Below are positions 1-7,066 of a stretch of 9,701 nucleotides of DNA, one piece after another. Origin of the DNA: Alphaproteobacteria bacterium (GTDB lineage: Bacteria > Pseudomonadota > Alphaproteobacteria > Rickettsiales > UBA1997); contig VGDN01000033.1 of assembly GCA_016869695.1 (NCBI GenBank), forward strand, positions 1 to 9,701, given 5' to 3'. Each line of letters opens with the position of its first letter. Position 1 is the stretch's first letter. The notes under the pieces were generated by a model. It made no database searches. It saw only the letters and a list, made by a program, of their open reading frames with translations, and was not told the origin of the DNA. The translations under genes were made by a program, and so were the position numbers.

Positions 1-2
1 CT

Positions 3-815
3 CGGATGGTTTATCAGTTTAAACTTACTACTGCGCGCTCAATCACCACAGGAGCCGGAGTTAACAGCATTTACGGCTTGTTGCTTTGGTTTGATTCAAC
101 TGCAGAAAAAGCGATTTCCGATTCCGAATCAATGGATGGAAATACAGTCACAAAATGGTATGACACCAACCCACAACAGGTTTTTAAATATACCTTAAGT
201 CAGAACATTTCCGCCAACAGACCAACATATGTAGCTAAGGGACAGAACGGTTTGCCGGTGTTAAGATTCGCCTCAACTTCAGCCACGGTTCAGACCATGT
301 CCACAAATTCCATCATCAATGATTTAGCAAATAATCCAAGTTTCACCGCCTTCATTGTAGCCTCAAGCAGTCACAACTCATCCTCGGTTGCACGCATGAT
401 TCAGCTTGGCAATCAAAGCTACGCCTGCACTGGAGTGAATGTGAGTTACTGGAGTAGTAATCAGATGGCAATCGTGTTTAATGGTGGTGAAAAAGCATTT
501 ACCGTTCCTGCCAGTAGTAATGCCGGAATTCTTGAGGTCGTTCGTGATTCTGTGGTTGGGGCTAGTTCGGTTAATGATGGAACCACAGTTTATTTTAACG
601 GCAAGAACTCTCCGCTTTCGGCTCGCAATAATGGCGATTGCACACCTAGCCTTGTTTTTAGTTCGATGCTTTTATCACCAGACACGCCTATATCCCCAAC
701 AACTTGGTCAATGGATTTCGCCGAGATCCTAATTTTTAATCGTGTCTTGAAGAATGATGAGAGAAAGGACATTCGCGATTATTTGGCCAAGAAATGGTCC
801 ATTAAGGTTTCCTAA
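3..815 (+). CDS. LamG/concanavalin A-like surface protein, possibly the C-terminal part of a prepilin-like protein (5' partial)
   Basis: The frame is open to the left window edge: the codon before the first ATG (position 6) is not a stop, and no ribosome binding site is visible. The true start therefore probably lies outside the window. The visible 269 residues (counted from that ATG) are rich in Ser, Thr and Asn, with alternating beta-strand-like stretches. Near the N-terminus is a 'GLLLWFDST' segment followed by a 'VTKWYDTNP' segment. Near the C-terminus is '[12 protein letters not shown]', then a charged '[14 protein letters not shown]' tail. This pattern is familiar from LamG/ConA-like jelly-roll domains of bacterial surface proteins, which can be fused behind a type IV prepilin N-terminus. 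The pilin part, if any, is not in the window, so that link is inference. Two cysteines (C141, C212) could form a disulfide in an exported protein. The ligand is unknown. The gene ends 14 nt before leuC with no terminator-like hairpin between them. Confidence 0.6.
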   Translation, partial: RMVYQFKLTTARSITTGAGVNSIYGLLLWFDSTAEKAISDSESMDGNTVTKWYDTNPQQVFKYTLSQNISANRPTYVAKGQNGLPVLRFASTSATVQTMSTNSIINDLANNPSFTAFIVASSSHNSSSVARMIQLGNQSYACTGVNVSYWSSNQMAIVFNGGEKAFTVPASSNAGILEVVRDSVVGASSVNDGTTVYFNGKNSPLSARNNGDCTPSLVFSSMLLSPDTPISPTTWSMDFAEILIFNRVLKNDERKDIRDYLAKKWSIKVS

Positions 816-829
816 ACTTTTTTCCAACA

Positions 830-2239
830 ATGTCAGAAACGCTTTACGATAAAATTTGGGCTGCACACTTAGTTGATGATGACAACTCTTCATCCTTGAT
901 TTACGTGGATCGCCAGCTCATTCACGAGGTTACTTCGCCGCAAGCATTTGAAGGTTTGCGCATAAATGGCCGCAAGCCGCGTCATCCGGAAAAACATCTT
1001 GCTGTAGCTGATCACAATGTACCAACAACAACAACCGATCGCGGTCACGGCACCTCCGGCATCAAAGATAAAACTTCGCGCATTCAAGTCGAAACTCTCG
1101 AAAAAAACTGCAAGGAATTCGGCATAAAATATTTCGATCTCGACGACAAAAAACAGGGAATCGTTCACATCGTCGGCCCAGAACAAGGTCTTACGCAACC
1201 AGGAATGGTAATTGTTTGCGGTGATTCGCACACCTCAACTCACGGTGCTTTTGGTGCTCTCGCTTTTGGGATTGGTACGTCAGAAATTGAGCATGTTTTA
1301 GTAACACAAACTATCATCCAGAAACGCGCCAAAAATTTTTTAGTAAATATTGAAGGTAAACTCGGCAAAGGCGTTACTGCGAAGGACATTGCTCTCGCCG
1401 TCATCGGAGAAATTGGCACTGCGGGCGCGACTGGTTGCGTGATTGAATATGCCGGTAGTGCAATCCGCGACTTGTCGATGGAAGGCAGAATGACTGTTTG
1501 TAACATGTCAATCGAAGCCGGTGCCCGCGCGGGCCTGATCGCACCTGATCAAAAAACTTATGACTACTTAAAAGGCCGCCCACTCGCACCAAAAGATTTC
1601 GATGCAGCAGTAAAGTACTGGGAAAATTTGAAGTCAGACGTTGGCGCAAAATACGACAAAGAACTTCACTTGAAAGCCGAAGAAATCGCACCGCAAGTGA
1701 CTTGGGGAACTAGTCCAGAAGATGCTTTGCCTATTACTGCAAAAGTTCCAGCACCAGAAGATTTTGCCGATGAAGGAAAAAAAGCAGCAGTTGTAAGATC
1801 TCTTGAATATATGGGACTTGTGGCCGGAACACTTTTGACTGAAATCGTAATCGATAAAGTTTTTATCGGTTCATGCACGAATGGCAGAATCGAAGACTTC
1901 CGCGAAGCCGCGAAAATATTGGATGGAAAGCATATCGCAAAAAATATTAAACTGGCTATGATCGTTCCAGGATCTGGTTTGGTAAAAGAACAAGCTGAAA
2001 AAGAAGGTCTACACAGAATCTTCACCGCCGCTGGCTTCGAGTGGCGCGAACCTGGTTGTTCTATGTGTTTAGCCATGAATGCCGACAAACTCGAATTCGG
2101 CGAACGCTGCGCCTCAACTTCAAACCGCAACTTCGAAGGCCGCCAAGGCCGCGGTGGCAGAACGCATCTCATGAGCCCGGCGATGGCAGCAGCAGCAGCG
2201 ATTGCTGGCCACTTAACTGATGTAAGAAAAGAGTCATAA
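830..2239 (+). CDS. leuC: 3-isopropylmalate dehydratase large subunit
   Basis: LeuC forms a heterodimer with LeuD in the cytoplasm and isomerises 2-isopropylmalate to 3-isopropylmalate, the second step of leucine biosynthesis. The 469-residue length matches the family (about 466-470). Aconitase-superfamily landmarks are present: DHNVPTT at 61-67, [12 protein letters not shown] at 131-142, SCTNGR at 348-353 and PGCSMC at 408-413. The three 4Fe-4S ligands are C349, C410 and C413. The C-terminal 'NRNFEGRQG' and 'HLMSP' segments are also typical, so the enzyme looks intact. The ATG start gives the usual 'SETLYDKIW' N-terminus. No Shine-Dalgarno sequence is visible: the 14-nt gap upstream contains no G at all. 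leuD is not adjacent; an unrelated transporter follows. leuC and leuD are known to be separated in some alphaproteobacteria, so this is not a sign of loss. Confidence 0.97.
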   Translation: MSETLYDKIWAAHLVDDDNSSSLIYVDRQLIHEVTSPQAFEGLRINGRKPRHPEKHLAVADHNVPTTTTDRGHGTSGIKDKTSRIQVETLEKNCKEFGIKYFDLDDKKQGIVHIVGPEQGLTQPGMVIVCGDSHTSTHGAFGALAFGIGTSEIEHVLVTQTIIQKRAKNFLVNIEGKLGKGVTAKDIALAVIGEIGTAGATGCVIEYAGSAIRDLSMEGRMTVCNMSIEAGARAGLIAPDQKTYDYLKGRPLAPKDFDAAVKYWENLKSDVGAKYDKELHLKAEEIAPQVTWGTSPEDALPITAKVPAPEDFADEGKKAAVVRSLEYMGLVAGTLLTEIVIDKVFIGSCTNGRIEDFREAAKILDGKHIAKNIKLAMIVPGSGLVKEQAEKEGLHRIFTAAGFEWREPGCSMCLAMNADKLEFGERCASTSNRNFEGRQGRGGRTHLMSPAMAAAAAIAGHLTDVRKES

Positions 2240-2300
2240 GTTCGTGAGTCGTAAGTAGTAATCTTACTGCTGAACTTACGACTTATGACTTACGACTTAT
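2232..2300. repeat. Block of short direct and inverted repeats between leuC and the MFS gene
   Basis: The stretch is built from one short word in both orientations. A 13-nt direct repeat, ACTTACGACTTAT, occurs at 2274-2286 and 2288-2300, one base apart. Its reverse complement core AGTCGTAAGT lies at 2247-2256 and can pair with 2274-2283 or with 2288-2297. In addition AGTCATAAG at 2232-2240, which includes the leuC stop codon, pairs with 2282-2290. A composite stem is therefore 2232-2240 plus 2249-2256 against 2274-2290, with an 8-nt bulge on the left arm. No T-run follows, so it does not look like a canonical intrinsic terminator. It may act as an mRNA-stabilising fold or be a low-complexity intergenic repeat family. 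Confidence 0.75.
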
Positions 2301-2311
2301 AACCAAAACAA

Positions 2312-3634
2312 ATGCTAGTCTTCTTCCGTTCTCATCAAGAAGTTATTCCGCGCACCTACGACACTCATGGCGGCGGGTTTTCGCCATTACCACTTAAGAA
2401 GGTTTATGAGGATGAGAAATTTCACTGGACGCTTGGTTTAGTCCGCGATCTTGGCGCAGTCTTTTCTTCGATTTTTTTGTCAGCAGTGGGTTATGGAATC
2501 TTGATGGTGCTGATCGCCTTTAAGCTTGAATATCATGTACAAAATGAGATTCTGATGTCACTCTCAGCGATGACTCAGATTGGTGCCGGGGTAATATTTT
2601 CTCGCTTTCTTCCTGCGATTGGACGCAAGGTTGGTTTGATTGTTAGTATCTATGTTGGCTCGCTTGTTTCGGCCTTTTGTACGCTACTGCTCTACAAATA
2701 TTTTAACTACTTCTTCTGGATCCTAACCATCTTCGGACTTGGCACATCATTATTCACCTGTGGTGTAACGCGTTTCACGTTGATGATAGGACTAGCGCCA
2801 CCGCATGTTCGCGCGATTATTATTTCGCTCGGCACAATGCTAGTTGCGATTGGCAACTCGATTGGTGTGGTGCTGTTGAACCTGATGGAAACTGGCGAGG
2901 AGTTTATCTCTTTCGTGATCACCGCTTTGTTTTATTTAACGTCGATGTTGCCGCTATATCGCCTGGAAAAGATCGATAGCACAGTACGTGAAGAGAAGAA
3001 AATCAGTATTTGGCGCTACATCAAAAACTCGCCAAAAATTATGTTTGCCGGATTTTCAGTGAGCTATGCCATGTCTTCCGCCAGCGCATTCCTCATCATC
3101 TACGGAATCAAGATTGGCATGCCACAAAACCATGCCGCTCTTCTTCTCTCAGTCTTACTTTTTGGAACGATTCTTTACATCCCGGCTGGTTATCTCACTG
3201 ACTTATTAAATCGCCGCATGCTGATGATTAGTGGCGCAGTAATGTCGCTGATTTGTGTTTATCTGCTTTACTCTAACTATGATTTACAACGCATGCACGC
3301 CTTGCTTTTCCTAATGTTTGGCTGCCTTTCTTGTATGAAGCTGCCAGCGATTATTTTGATTAATGAGAAGTATAAACCAACGCAACGATTGGCGGTTAAC
3401 AGTGCTTTCTCACGTATGAGCCTGGTCGGAAATATCTGTGGATTATTAATAACCGGAATGATCATGAAACTGTTTGGGGCAAGCGGGCTGTGGGTTTCGT
3501 TGATGATTATCTTAACTGCATTTCTGATTTTTTGCTGCGCGAATTACATATACAAAATCATACGCGGCGAGTTCGATCTCAAAAATTTTTCAATCCTCAA
3601 CAAGCATCAAAATGAGCAACTACAAGAAGTCTAA
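2312..3634 (+). CDS. Major facilitator superfamily (MFS) transporter, substrate unknown
   Basis: This is an inner-membrane secondary transporter of 440 residues. About twelve hydrophobic segments are visible, near residues 49-70, 79-98, 107-127, 132-152, 165-190, 198-216, 243-265, 275-295, 303-321, 328-350, 366-387 and 391-413. The central cytoplasmic loop (217-242) is charged. The loop between helices 2 and 3 carries 'IGRKVG' and that between helices 8 and 9 carries 'YLTDLLNRR', the two positions of MFS motif A (G-x-x-x-D-R-x-G-R-R). Before the first helix there is an unusually long hydrophilic N-terminus of about 45 residues. The start is fixed by an in-frame TAA at 2300-2302 and the absence of another early Met. 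The 16 bases before the ATG contain no G and no Shine-Dalgarno sequence. The 3' end overlaps the peptidase gene by 23 nt, so the two are probably cotranscribed. Nothing in the sequence identifies the substrate. Confidence 0.88.
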   Translation: MLVFFRSHQEVIPRTYDTHGGGFSPLPLKKVYEDEKFHWTLGLVRDLGAVFSSIFLSAVGYGILMVLIAFKLEYHVQNEILMSLSAMTQIGAGVIFSRFLPAIGRKVGLIVSIYVGSLVSAFCTLLLYKYFNYFFWILTIFGLGTSLFTCGVTRFTLMIGLAPPHVRAIIISLGTMLVAIGNSIGVVLLNLMETGEEFISFVITALFYLTSMLPLYRLEKIDSTVREEKKISIWRYIKNSPKIMFAGFSVSYAMSSASAFLIIYGIKIGMPQNHAALLLSVLLFGTILYIPAGYLTDLLNRRMLMISGAVMSLICVYLLYSNYDLQRMHALLFLMFGCLSCMKLPAIILINEKYKPTQRLAVNSAFSRMSLVGNICGLLITGMIMKLFGASGLWVSLMIILTAFLIFCCANYIYKIIRGEFDLKNFSILNKHQNEQLQEV

Positions 3635-4466
3635 CTGTCTCATCACCAAGTTTTTTAAGAAAATCTTCTGCTGCAAAAAAACACCGCGCGTTGCTTGCTT
3701 GAACTTGCATGGCGTGATTGGCAAAGATTCCAAACTCGAAGCCGGTTTGAATATGCAAAATGTCGAACCACTTTTGGAACGCGCTTTCGAGATGAAGCGG
3801 GTGAAGGCGGTAGCACTTGCTGTCAACTCTCCTGGTGGCTCGCCCGTTCAGTCCGAACTAATTTACAACTATGTTCGTGAGTTAAGTACGGAGAAAAAAA
3901 TTCCAGTTTATACATTCGCGCAAGATGTCGCCGCATCAGGCGGATATTGGCTTCTTCTTGCTGGCGATGAGATTTATGCCCACAACTCCTCGATCATCGG
4001 CTCAATCGGTGTGATATTCTCTGGCTTTGGATTTGTTGATCTGATCAAGAAAATCGGCGTCGATCGCCGCGTGCATGCGGAGGGAAAAAATAAAGCGATT
4101 CTCGATCCATTTTTGCCGGAAGATTTAGAGAGTGTTGAGATCCTAAAAAACGCACAGCGCGATATTTTTGAAAGCTTTAAGGAGTTAGTAAAATCAAGGC
4201 GTGGTAATAGGCTAAAGAAACCAAAAGAAAAGCTTTTCACTGGTGCTTTTTGGTCAGGAAAAAAAGCGGTCGAGCTTGGACTCGTTGATGCGGTTGCCGA
4301 CCTGCGCAGCAAGATGAAAGAAAAGTTTGGTGATGATGTTGAGATCGTGAATATCTCAACCAAAAAGAGCTTCCTCAAATCCCTTCTTACCGAAAAACTA
4401 AATCTCGCTGAAAGCTTGCTGGACAAGCTTGAGGAGAGGGTGAGTTTTGGTAGGTTTGGGTTGTAA
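3612..4466 (+). CDS. S49 family serine peptidase (SppA-like, short form)
   Basis: The 284-residue protein belongs to the SppA/S49 peptidases, which degrade signal peptides or membrane-associated peptides with a Ser/Lys dyad. The nucleophile is S109 in 'DVAASGGYW' and the general base is most likely K161 in 'GKNKAILDPF'. The 52-residue spacing matches that of the Bacillus SppA dyad (S147/K199). Other family segments are the 'NLHGVIG' strand (31-37), 'VNSPGGSP' (71-78), 'SIIGSIGVI' (127-135) and 'LFTGAFWSGKKAVELGLVD'. The N-terminus has only a short basic/aromatic stretch with C20 and C21 and no convincing membrane helix, as in short alphaproteobacterial S49 proteins, so it may be cytoplasmic or peripheral. 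The ATG lies inside the transporter gene in another frame, without a Shine-Dalgarno sequence; the next Met (residue 48) would delete conserved sequence. The NYN gene begins 17 nt downstream. Confidence 0.92.
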   Translation: MSNYKKSNCLITKFFKKIFCCKKTPRVACLNLHGVIGKDSKLEAGLNMQNVEPLLERAFEMKRVKAVALAVNSPGGSPVQSELIYNYVRELSTEKKIPVYTFAQDVAASGGYWLLLAGDEIYAHNSSIIGSIGVIFSGFGFVDLIKKIGVDRRVHAEGKNKAILDPFLPEDLESVEILKNAQRDIFESFKELVKSRRGNRLKKPKEKLFTGAFWSGKKAVELGLVDAVADLRSKMKEKFGDDVEIVNISTKKSFLKSLLTEKLNLAESLLDKLEERVSFGRFGL

Positions 4467-4483
4467 CAACAGCAACACCACAT

Positions 4484-4906
4484 ATGAAAATCAGACAGAA
4501 AAACTTCGCATTTATTGATAGTCAGAACTTAAATCTTGGTATTCGTAGCCAGGGTTGGAAGCTGGATTTTGCTAGGTTCTTGGTTTATTTGCATGATCGT
4601 TTTTCGGTTACAAAAGCATTTTTATTCATTGGTTATGTGCCTGGAAACGAGGCTATGTACACAGAGTTGCAACAAGCGGGATACCTCTTGGTATTTAAGC
4701 CAACATTGGTTTTGCGGGATGGTAAAGTGAAAGGTAATGTTGACGCGGAGTTGGTTTTGCATGCGATGATCGAGTATCAGAATTACGATAGAGCGATCAT
4801 TGTTAGTGGCGACGGCGACTTCCATTGCCTGATTGAACATCTAGAGAGAAACGACAAGTTGGCACGACTAATCATTCCCAACCAACAAAAATATTCGGTT
4901 TGCTAA
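4484..4906 (+). CDS. NYN domain (LabA/DUF88, PIN-like) putative RNase, truncated by a frameshift
   Basis: The 140 residues match a NYN domain, a PIN-like fold that usually binds a metal and cleaves RNA. The acidic residues expected around the active site are present: D12 in 'FIDSQNL', D87 in 'GNVDAEL', and D110 and D112 in 'VSGDGDF'. The RNA target is unknown. The domain ends abruptly at 'PNQQKYSVC', whereas homologs usually continue with a leucine/arginine-rich helix. That continuation is present downstream in the -1 frame (4900-4998). Adding one T in the GGTTTGC run near 4898-4902 would give 'KYSVLLRQF' and a 171-residue protein. The gene is probably cotranscribed with the MFS and peptidase genes (17-nt gap). 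The leader has only one G and no Shine-Dalgarno sequence. All catalytic acidic residues lie before the break, so the truncated product might retain some activity; sequencing error is an alternative. Confidence 0.85.
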   Translation: MKIRQKNFAFIDSQNLNLGIRSQGWKLDFARFLVYLHDRFSVTKAFLFIGYVPGNEAMYTELQQAGYLLVFKPTLVLRDGKVKGNVDAELVLHAMIEYQNYDRAIIVSGDGDFHCLIEHLERNDKLARLIIPNQQKYSVC

Positions 4907-4998
4907 GGCAGTTTGAGAAGAGTAACTCGGTTAGTTTCTTAAGCGGGCTAAAGGCAAAACTTGAAAAACATCCAATAAAAAAGGAGGTGTATCCTTAA
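4900..4998 (+). pseudogene. Out-of-frame C-terminal remnant of the NYN-domain gene
   Basis: In the -1 frame relative to the NYN gene, the sequence from TTG at 4900 reads 'LLRQFEKSNSVSF', then 'LSGLKAKLEKHP', and ends 'IKKEVYP' at the TAA 4996-4998. That is 32 residues without an internal stop. It joins smoothly after V139 of the upstream frame if a single base is restored, and it looks like the amphipathic C-terminal helix expected in this family. It has no start or ribosome binding site of its own. Its last codons form the left arm of the hairpin at 4981-5013. No classical X-XXY-YYZ slippery heptamer is seen at the junction, so a deletion or a base-calling error is favoured over programmed frameshifting. 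Confidence 0.75.
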
Positions 4999-5013
4999 CG
5001 GATATACCTCCTT
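4974..5013 (-). terminator. Intrinsic terminator-like hairpin (minus strand), overlapping the end of the NYN gene
   Basis: AAGGAGGTGTATCC at 4981-4994 pairs with GGATATACCTCCTT at 5000-5013 over 14 pairs, one of them G-U when read as + strand RNA, around a 5-nt TTAAC loop. On the plus strand the hairpin is followed by AATCTTG with no T-run. On the minus strand the stem runs into TTTT-ATT (complement of 4974-4980), the signature of a rho-independent terminator. It would therefore stop transcripts entering from the glyA side on the minus strand. It could still act as a weak end for the NYN operon. No minus-strand protein gene lies immediately upstream of it. Confidence 0.6.
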
Positions 5014-5112
5014 AATCTTGAAAAGAGGGGCGTCTTCCTTGGGACTAAACCCTTCGGATAATCCCCTCATCGTGATTCTGCACATCCTTCTTACTCAAAA
5101 CAAAAAATCAAC
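4999..5112 (+). other. Intergenic region with a candidate structured RNA element before glyA
   Basis: This 114-nt spacer holds a second fold besides the terminator-like hairpin. GAGGGG (5025-5030) pairs with CCCCTC (5063-5068); inside it TCC (5036-5038) can pair with GGA (5056-5058), and GGG (5041-5043) with CCC (5050-5052) around ACTAAA. GATAAT (5057-5062) resembles a -10 box but has no good -35 partner. From 5081 to the glyA ATG there is no G, and no Shine-Dalgarno sequence. I could not match it to the glycine, THF, SAM or SAH riboswitches, a tRNA, or SRP RNA. It may be a glyA leader or, read on the minus strand, a small RNA ending at the 4974-5013 terminator. Function is unproven. Confidence 0.4.
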
Positions 5113-6381
5113 ATGACCTTCTTCTCCTCCCCCCTCTCCTCATCCGATCCAAAAATTTTTTCAGCGATTTTGAAGGAAACTGATCGTCAGAAATATCAGA
5201 TCGAATTGATTGCTTCCGAAAACATCGTGAGCCGCGCGGTCTTAGAGGCACAAGGCTCGGTATTTACTAACAAATATGCCGAAGGCTATCCAACAAAGAG
5301 ATATTACGGTGGTTGCGAGTTTTCTGATGAGATTGAGCAGCTAGCAATCGATCGGCTTTGCGAATTATTCGGCGCAAAGTTTGCAAATGTTCAGCCACAT
5401 TCTGGCGCGAGTGCAAATCTATCGGTTTATCTAGCATTACTACAGCCAGGCGACACAATCCTCGGCATGTCGCTTGCCGCCGGCGGTCACTTAACTCACG
5501 GCGCGCAGCGCACAATTTCCGGCATGTGGCTTAAATCAGTACAATATGGCATTCGCACCGATGATGGCTTGATTGATTATGAACAAGCGGCGGCGTTAGC
5601 TCGCGAGCACAAACCAAAATTAATCGTCGCCGGAATTTCCTCTTACCCACGCATTGTTGATTGGTCTTCCTTCAAACAAATCGCTGATGAAGTTGGTGCT
5701 TTGCTGATGGTCGACATGGCGCATGTCGCCGGACTTGTTGCTGCTGGGCTTTATCCATCTCCAGTAGGCGTTGCTGACATCGTCACTTCCACAACTCACA
5801 AAACTTTGCGCGGTCCTCGCGGCGGCGTGATTCTGACTAATAATGAAGAGCTGGCGAAGAAGATTAACTCTGCTGTTTTTCCTGGATTGCAGGGCGGTCC
5901 TCTGATGCACGTAATCGCGGCGAAGGCCGTGGCATTTGACGAGGCGCTACATCCAGAATTTAAAACTTACGCCAAGCAGATTGTCGCTAACGCCAAGATT
6001 CTTGCGGAAGTTTTGGTTAAACGCGGTTTGAAAATCACCACCGGCGGCACCGATTGCCACCTTATGGTTGTTGATCTCACGCCACTTGAAACTCTCACTG
6101 GAAAAGAAGCGGAAAAGGTGCTCGAGCGCGCCGGCCTTACCTGCAACAAGAATGCGATCCCGAATGATCCACGCTCACCTTTCGTTACTTCCGGTCTACG
6201 CTTCGGCACAGCAGCCGGCACAACTCGTGGTTTTAAGGAGAAGGAATTCGAACGCATCGGTCATATGATCTGCGATGTTTTGGAAGGATTCGTGAAGAGT
6301 GGCGAAGATGGAAATCGTGAGTTGGAAGCTAAGGTAAAGGCCAAGGTTGTCGCGCTTTGTAAGCAGTTTCCGATTTACTAA
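5113..6381 (+). CDS. glyA: Serine hydroxymethyltransferase
   Basis: This cytoplasmic PLP enzyme interconverts serine plus tetrahydrofolate with glycine plus 5,10-methylene-tetrahydrofolate, the main source of one-carbon units. The 422 residues match the usual length. Signature segments include 'IELIASEN' (30-37), '[13 protein letters not shown]' (55-67), 'QPHSGASAN' (94-102) and '[13 protein letters not shown]', whose D201 holds the pyridine nitrogen of PLP. The Schiff-base lysine is K230 in '[14 protein letters not shown]'. The C-terminal '[12 protein letters not shown]' is also typical, and the gene looks intact. The first codons are extremely pyrimidine-rich (FFSSPLSSS): apart from the start codon there is no G between 5081 and 5145, so initiation probably relies on an unstructured leader instead of a Shine-Dalgarno sequence. 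The gene converges on queE with only 4 nt between the stop codons. Confidence 0.98.
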   Translation: MTFFSSPLSSSDPKIFSAILKETDRQKYQIELIASENIVSRAVLEAQGSVFTNKYAEGYPTKRYYGGCEFSDEIEQLAIDRLCELFGAKFANVQPHSGASANLSVYLALLQPGDTILGMSLAAGGHLTHGAQRTISGMWLKSVQYGIRTDDGLIDYEQAAALAREHKPKLIVAGISSYPRIVDWSSFKQIADEVGALLMVDMAHVAGLVAAGLYPSPVGVADIVTSTTHKTLRGPRGGVILTNNEELAKKINSAVFPGLQGGPLMHVIAAKAVAFDEALHPEFKTYAKQIVANAKILAEVLVKRGLKITTGGTDCHLMVVDLTPLETLTGKEAEKVLERAGLTCNKNAIPNDPRSPFVTSGLRFGTAAGTTRGFKEKEFERIGHMICDVLEGFVKSGEDGNRELEAKVKAKVVALCKQFPIY

Positions 6382-6385
6382 CAAA

Positions 6386-7039
6386 TCACGCAATCCCCAG
6401 AATCTTGTGTGTTTGCAGCGAAAGGAAGTGGCCGTGTTTTTCGCATAGACTCACCGCATGCGCTAGATTCGCTCTGTTCTTGGCTTCGTCATATTCATCC
6501 ATAGGCTGCACATAAACCGGCACGTTAGTTTTTGACTGACCAACCTCACCAACTTCGCAGTAATTCTTGTTCGATTTCGAGATGATGAACTTAAAAGCAT
6601 TGATGCGTGAAAGTAGGTCTGGCCTGATCTGGTGATATTTCCCGGCAGTAACTTTTGGTGAACAAATAATCTTCACCTCGGGATTAAGATTACGAAAAAT
6701 CGTCCCATTAGTTTCGATCTGCACTAAAAATCCCAACCGCACTAACTCATCACAAAGCCGCTCAATTGGCTGACGCATCGGCTCTCCACCAGTGATGACT
6801 ACCAACTTTTTTCCAAAATTTTTTACCTTCTGCAAAATCTCAGCGAACGAAATTTTTTGGTAAGATTCGAATTCTGTGTCGCAAAATTCGCAGGCCAAAT
6901 TGCATCCACCAAGCCTGATAAAACTAGCCGGCTGACCGACATAAGGCCCCTCACCCTGCAGGGTTGGGAAAATTTCCTGCACATCCAGTTCAAAACCAGA
7001 GTGATTTTCTGCTTTTAATTTTTTGTTTTTGCCAAACAT
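6386..7039 (-). CDS. queE: 7-carboxy-7-deazaguanine synthase (radical SAM)
   Basis: QueE converts 6-carboxy-tetrahydropterin to 7-carboxy-7-deazaguanine, the ring-contraction step toward preQ0 and queuosine (or deazaguanine DNA modifications). The 217 residues show 'FPTLQGEGPYVGQPASFIRL' (24-43) and then the 4Fe-4S motif C46-x3-C50-x2-C53 ('CNLACEFCDTEF'). S-adenosylmethionine-binding elements follow: GGEP (84-87), 'ETNGT' (109-113), 'CSPK' (126-129) and 'QPMDE' (178-182). About 17 residues precede the conserved core, rich in Lys and Asn; no other Met is available before the core, so this start is preferred. A 'GTGAGGAT' purine stretch sits directly before the ATG, closer than ideal spacing. 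The partner genes queC, queD and folE are not in the window. The gene is divergent from virD4 and convergent with glyA. Confidence 0.96.
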   Translation of the reverse strand: MFGKNKKLKAENHSGFELDVQEIFPTLQGEGPYVGQPASFIRLGGCNLACEFCDTEFESYQKISFAEILQKVKNFGKKLVVITGGEPMRQPIERLCDELVRLGFLVQIETNGTIFRNLNPEVKIICSPKVTAGKYHQIRPDLLSRINAFKFIISKSNKNYCEVGEVGQSKTNVPVYVQPMDEYDEAKNRANLAHAVSLCEKHGHFLSLQTHKILGIA

Positions 7040-7066
7040 ATCCTCACTACAAAATTAACGTTGCGC

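Noticed and set aside
1666..2172. 168-codon open frame on the minus strand inside leuC
   Set aside because: It is a shadow of an intact, fully conserved leuC; the translation has no recognisable motif.
2185..2199. GCAGCAGCAGCAGCG microrepeat near the end of leuC
   Set aside because: It encodes the normal alanine-rich C-terminal segment of LeuC and needs no other explanation.
2274..2300. Direct repeats considered as a CRISPR remnant
   Set aside because: The two 13-nt copies are separated by one base, there are no spacers, and no cas genes are nearby.
3974..4483. 169-codon minus-strand open frame inside the S49 peptidase gene
   Set aside because: It lies opposite conserved catalytic sequence, has low-complexity Ser/Phe/Leu composition, and has no initiation signal.
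4881..4908. Programmed -1 frameshifting in the NYN gene
   Set aside because: The 5-A run and GGTTTGC do not form an X-XXY-YYZ slippery heptamer suitably placed before the stop. A simple deletion explains the data better, although the hairpin at 4981-5013 lies downstream.
5014..5112. Glycine, tetrahydrofolate, SAM or SAH riboswitch, or SRP RNA, before glyA
   Set aside because: I could not find the conserved core sequences of these RNAs on either strand.
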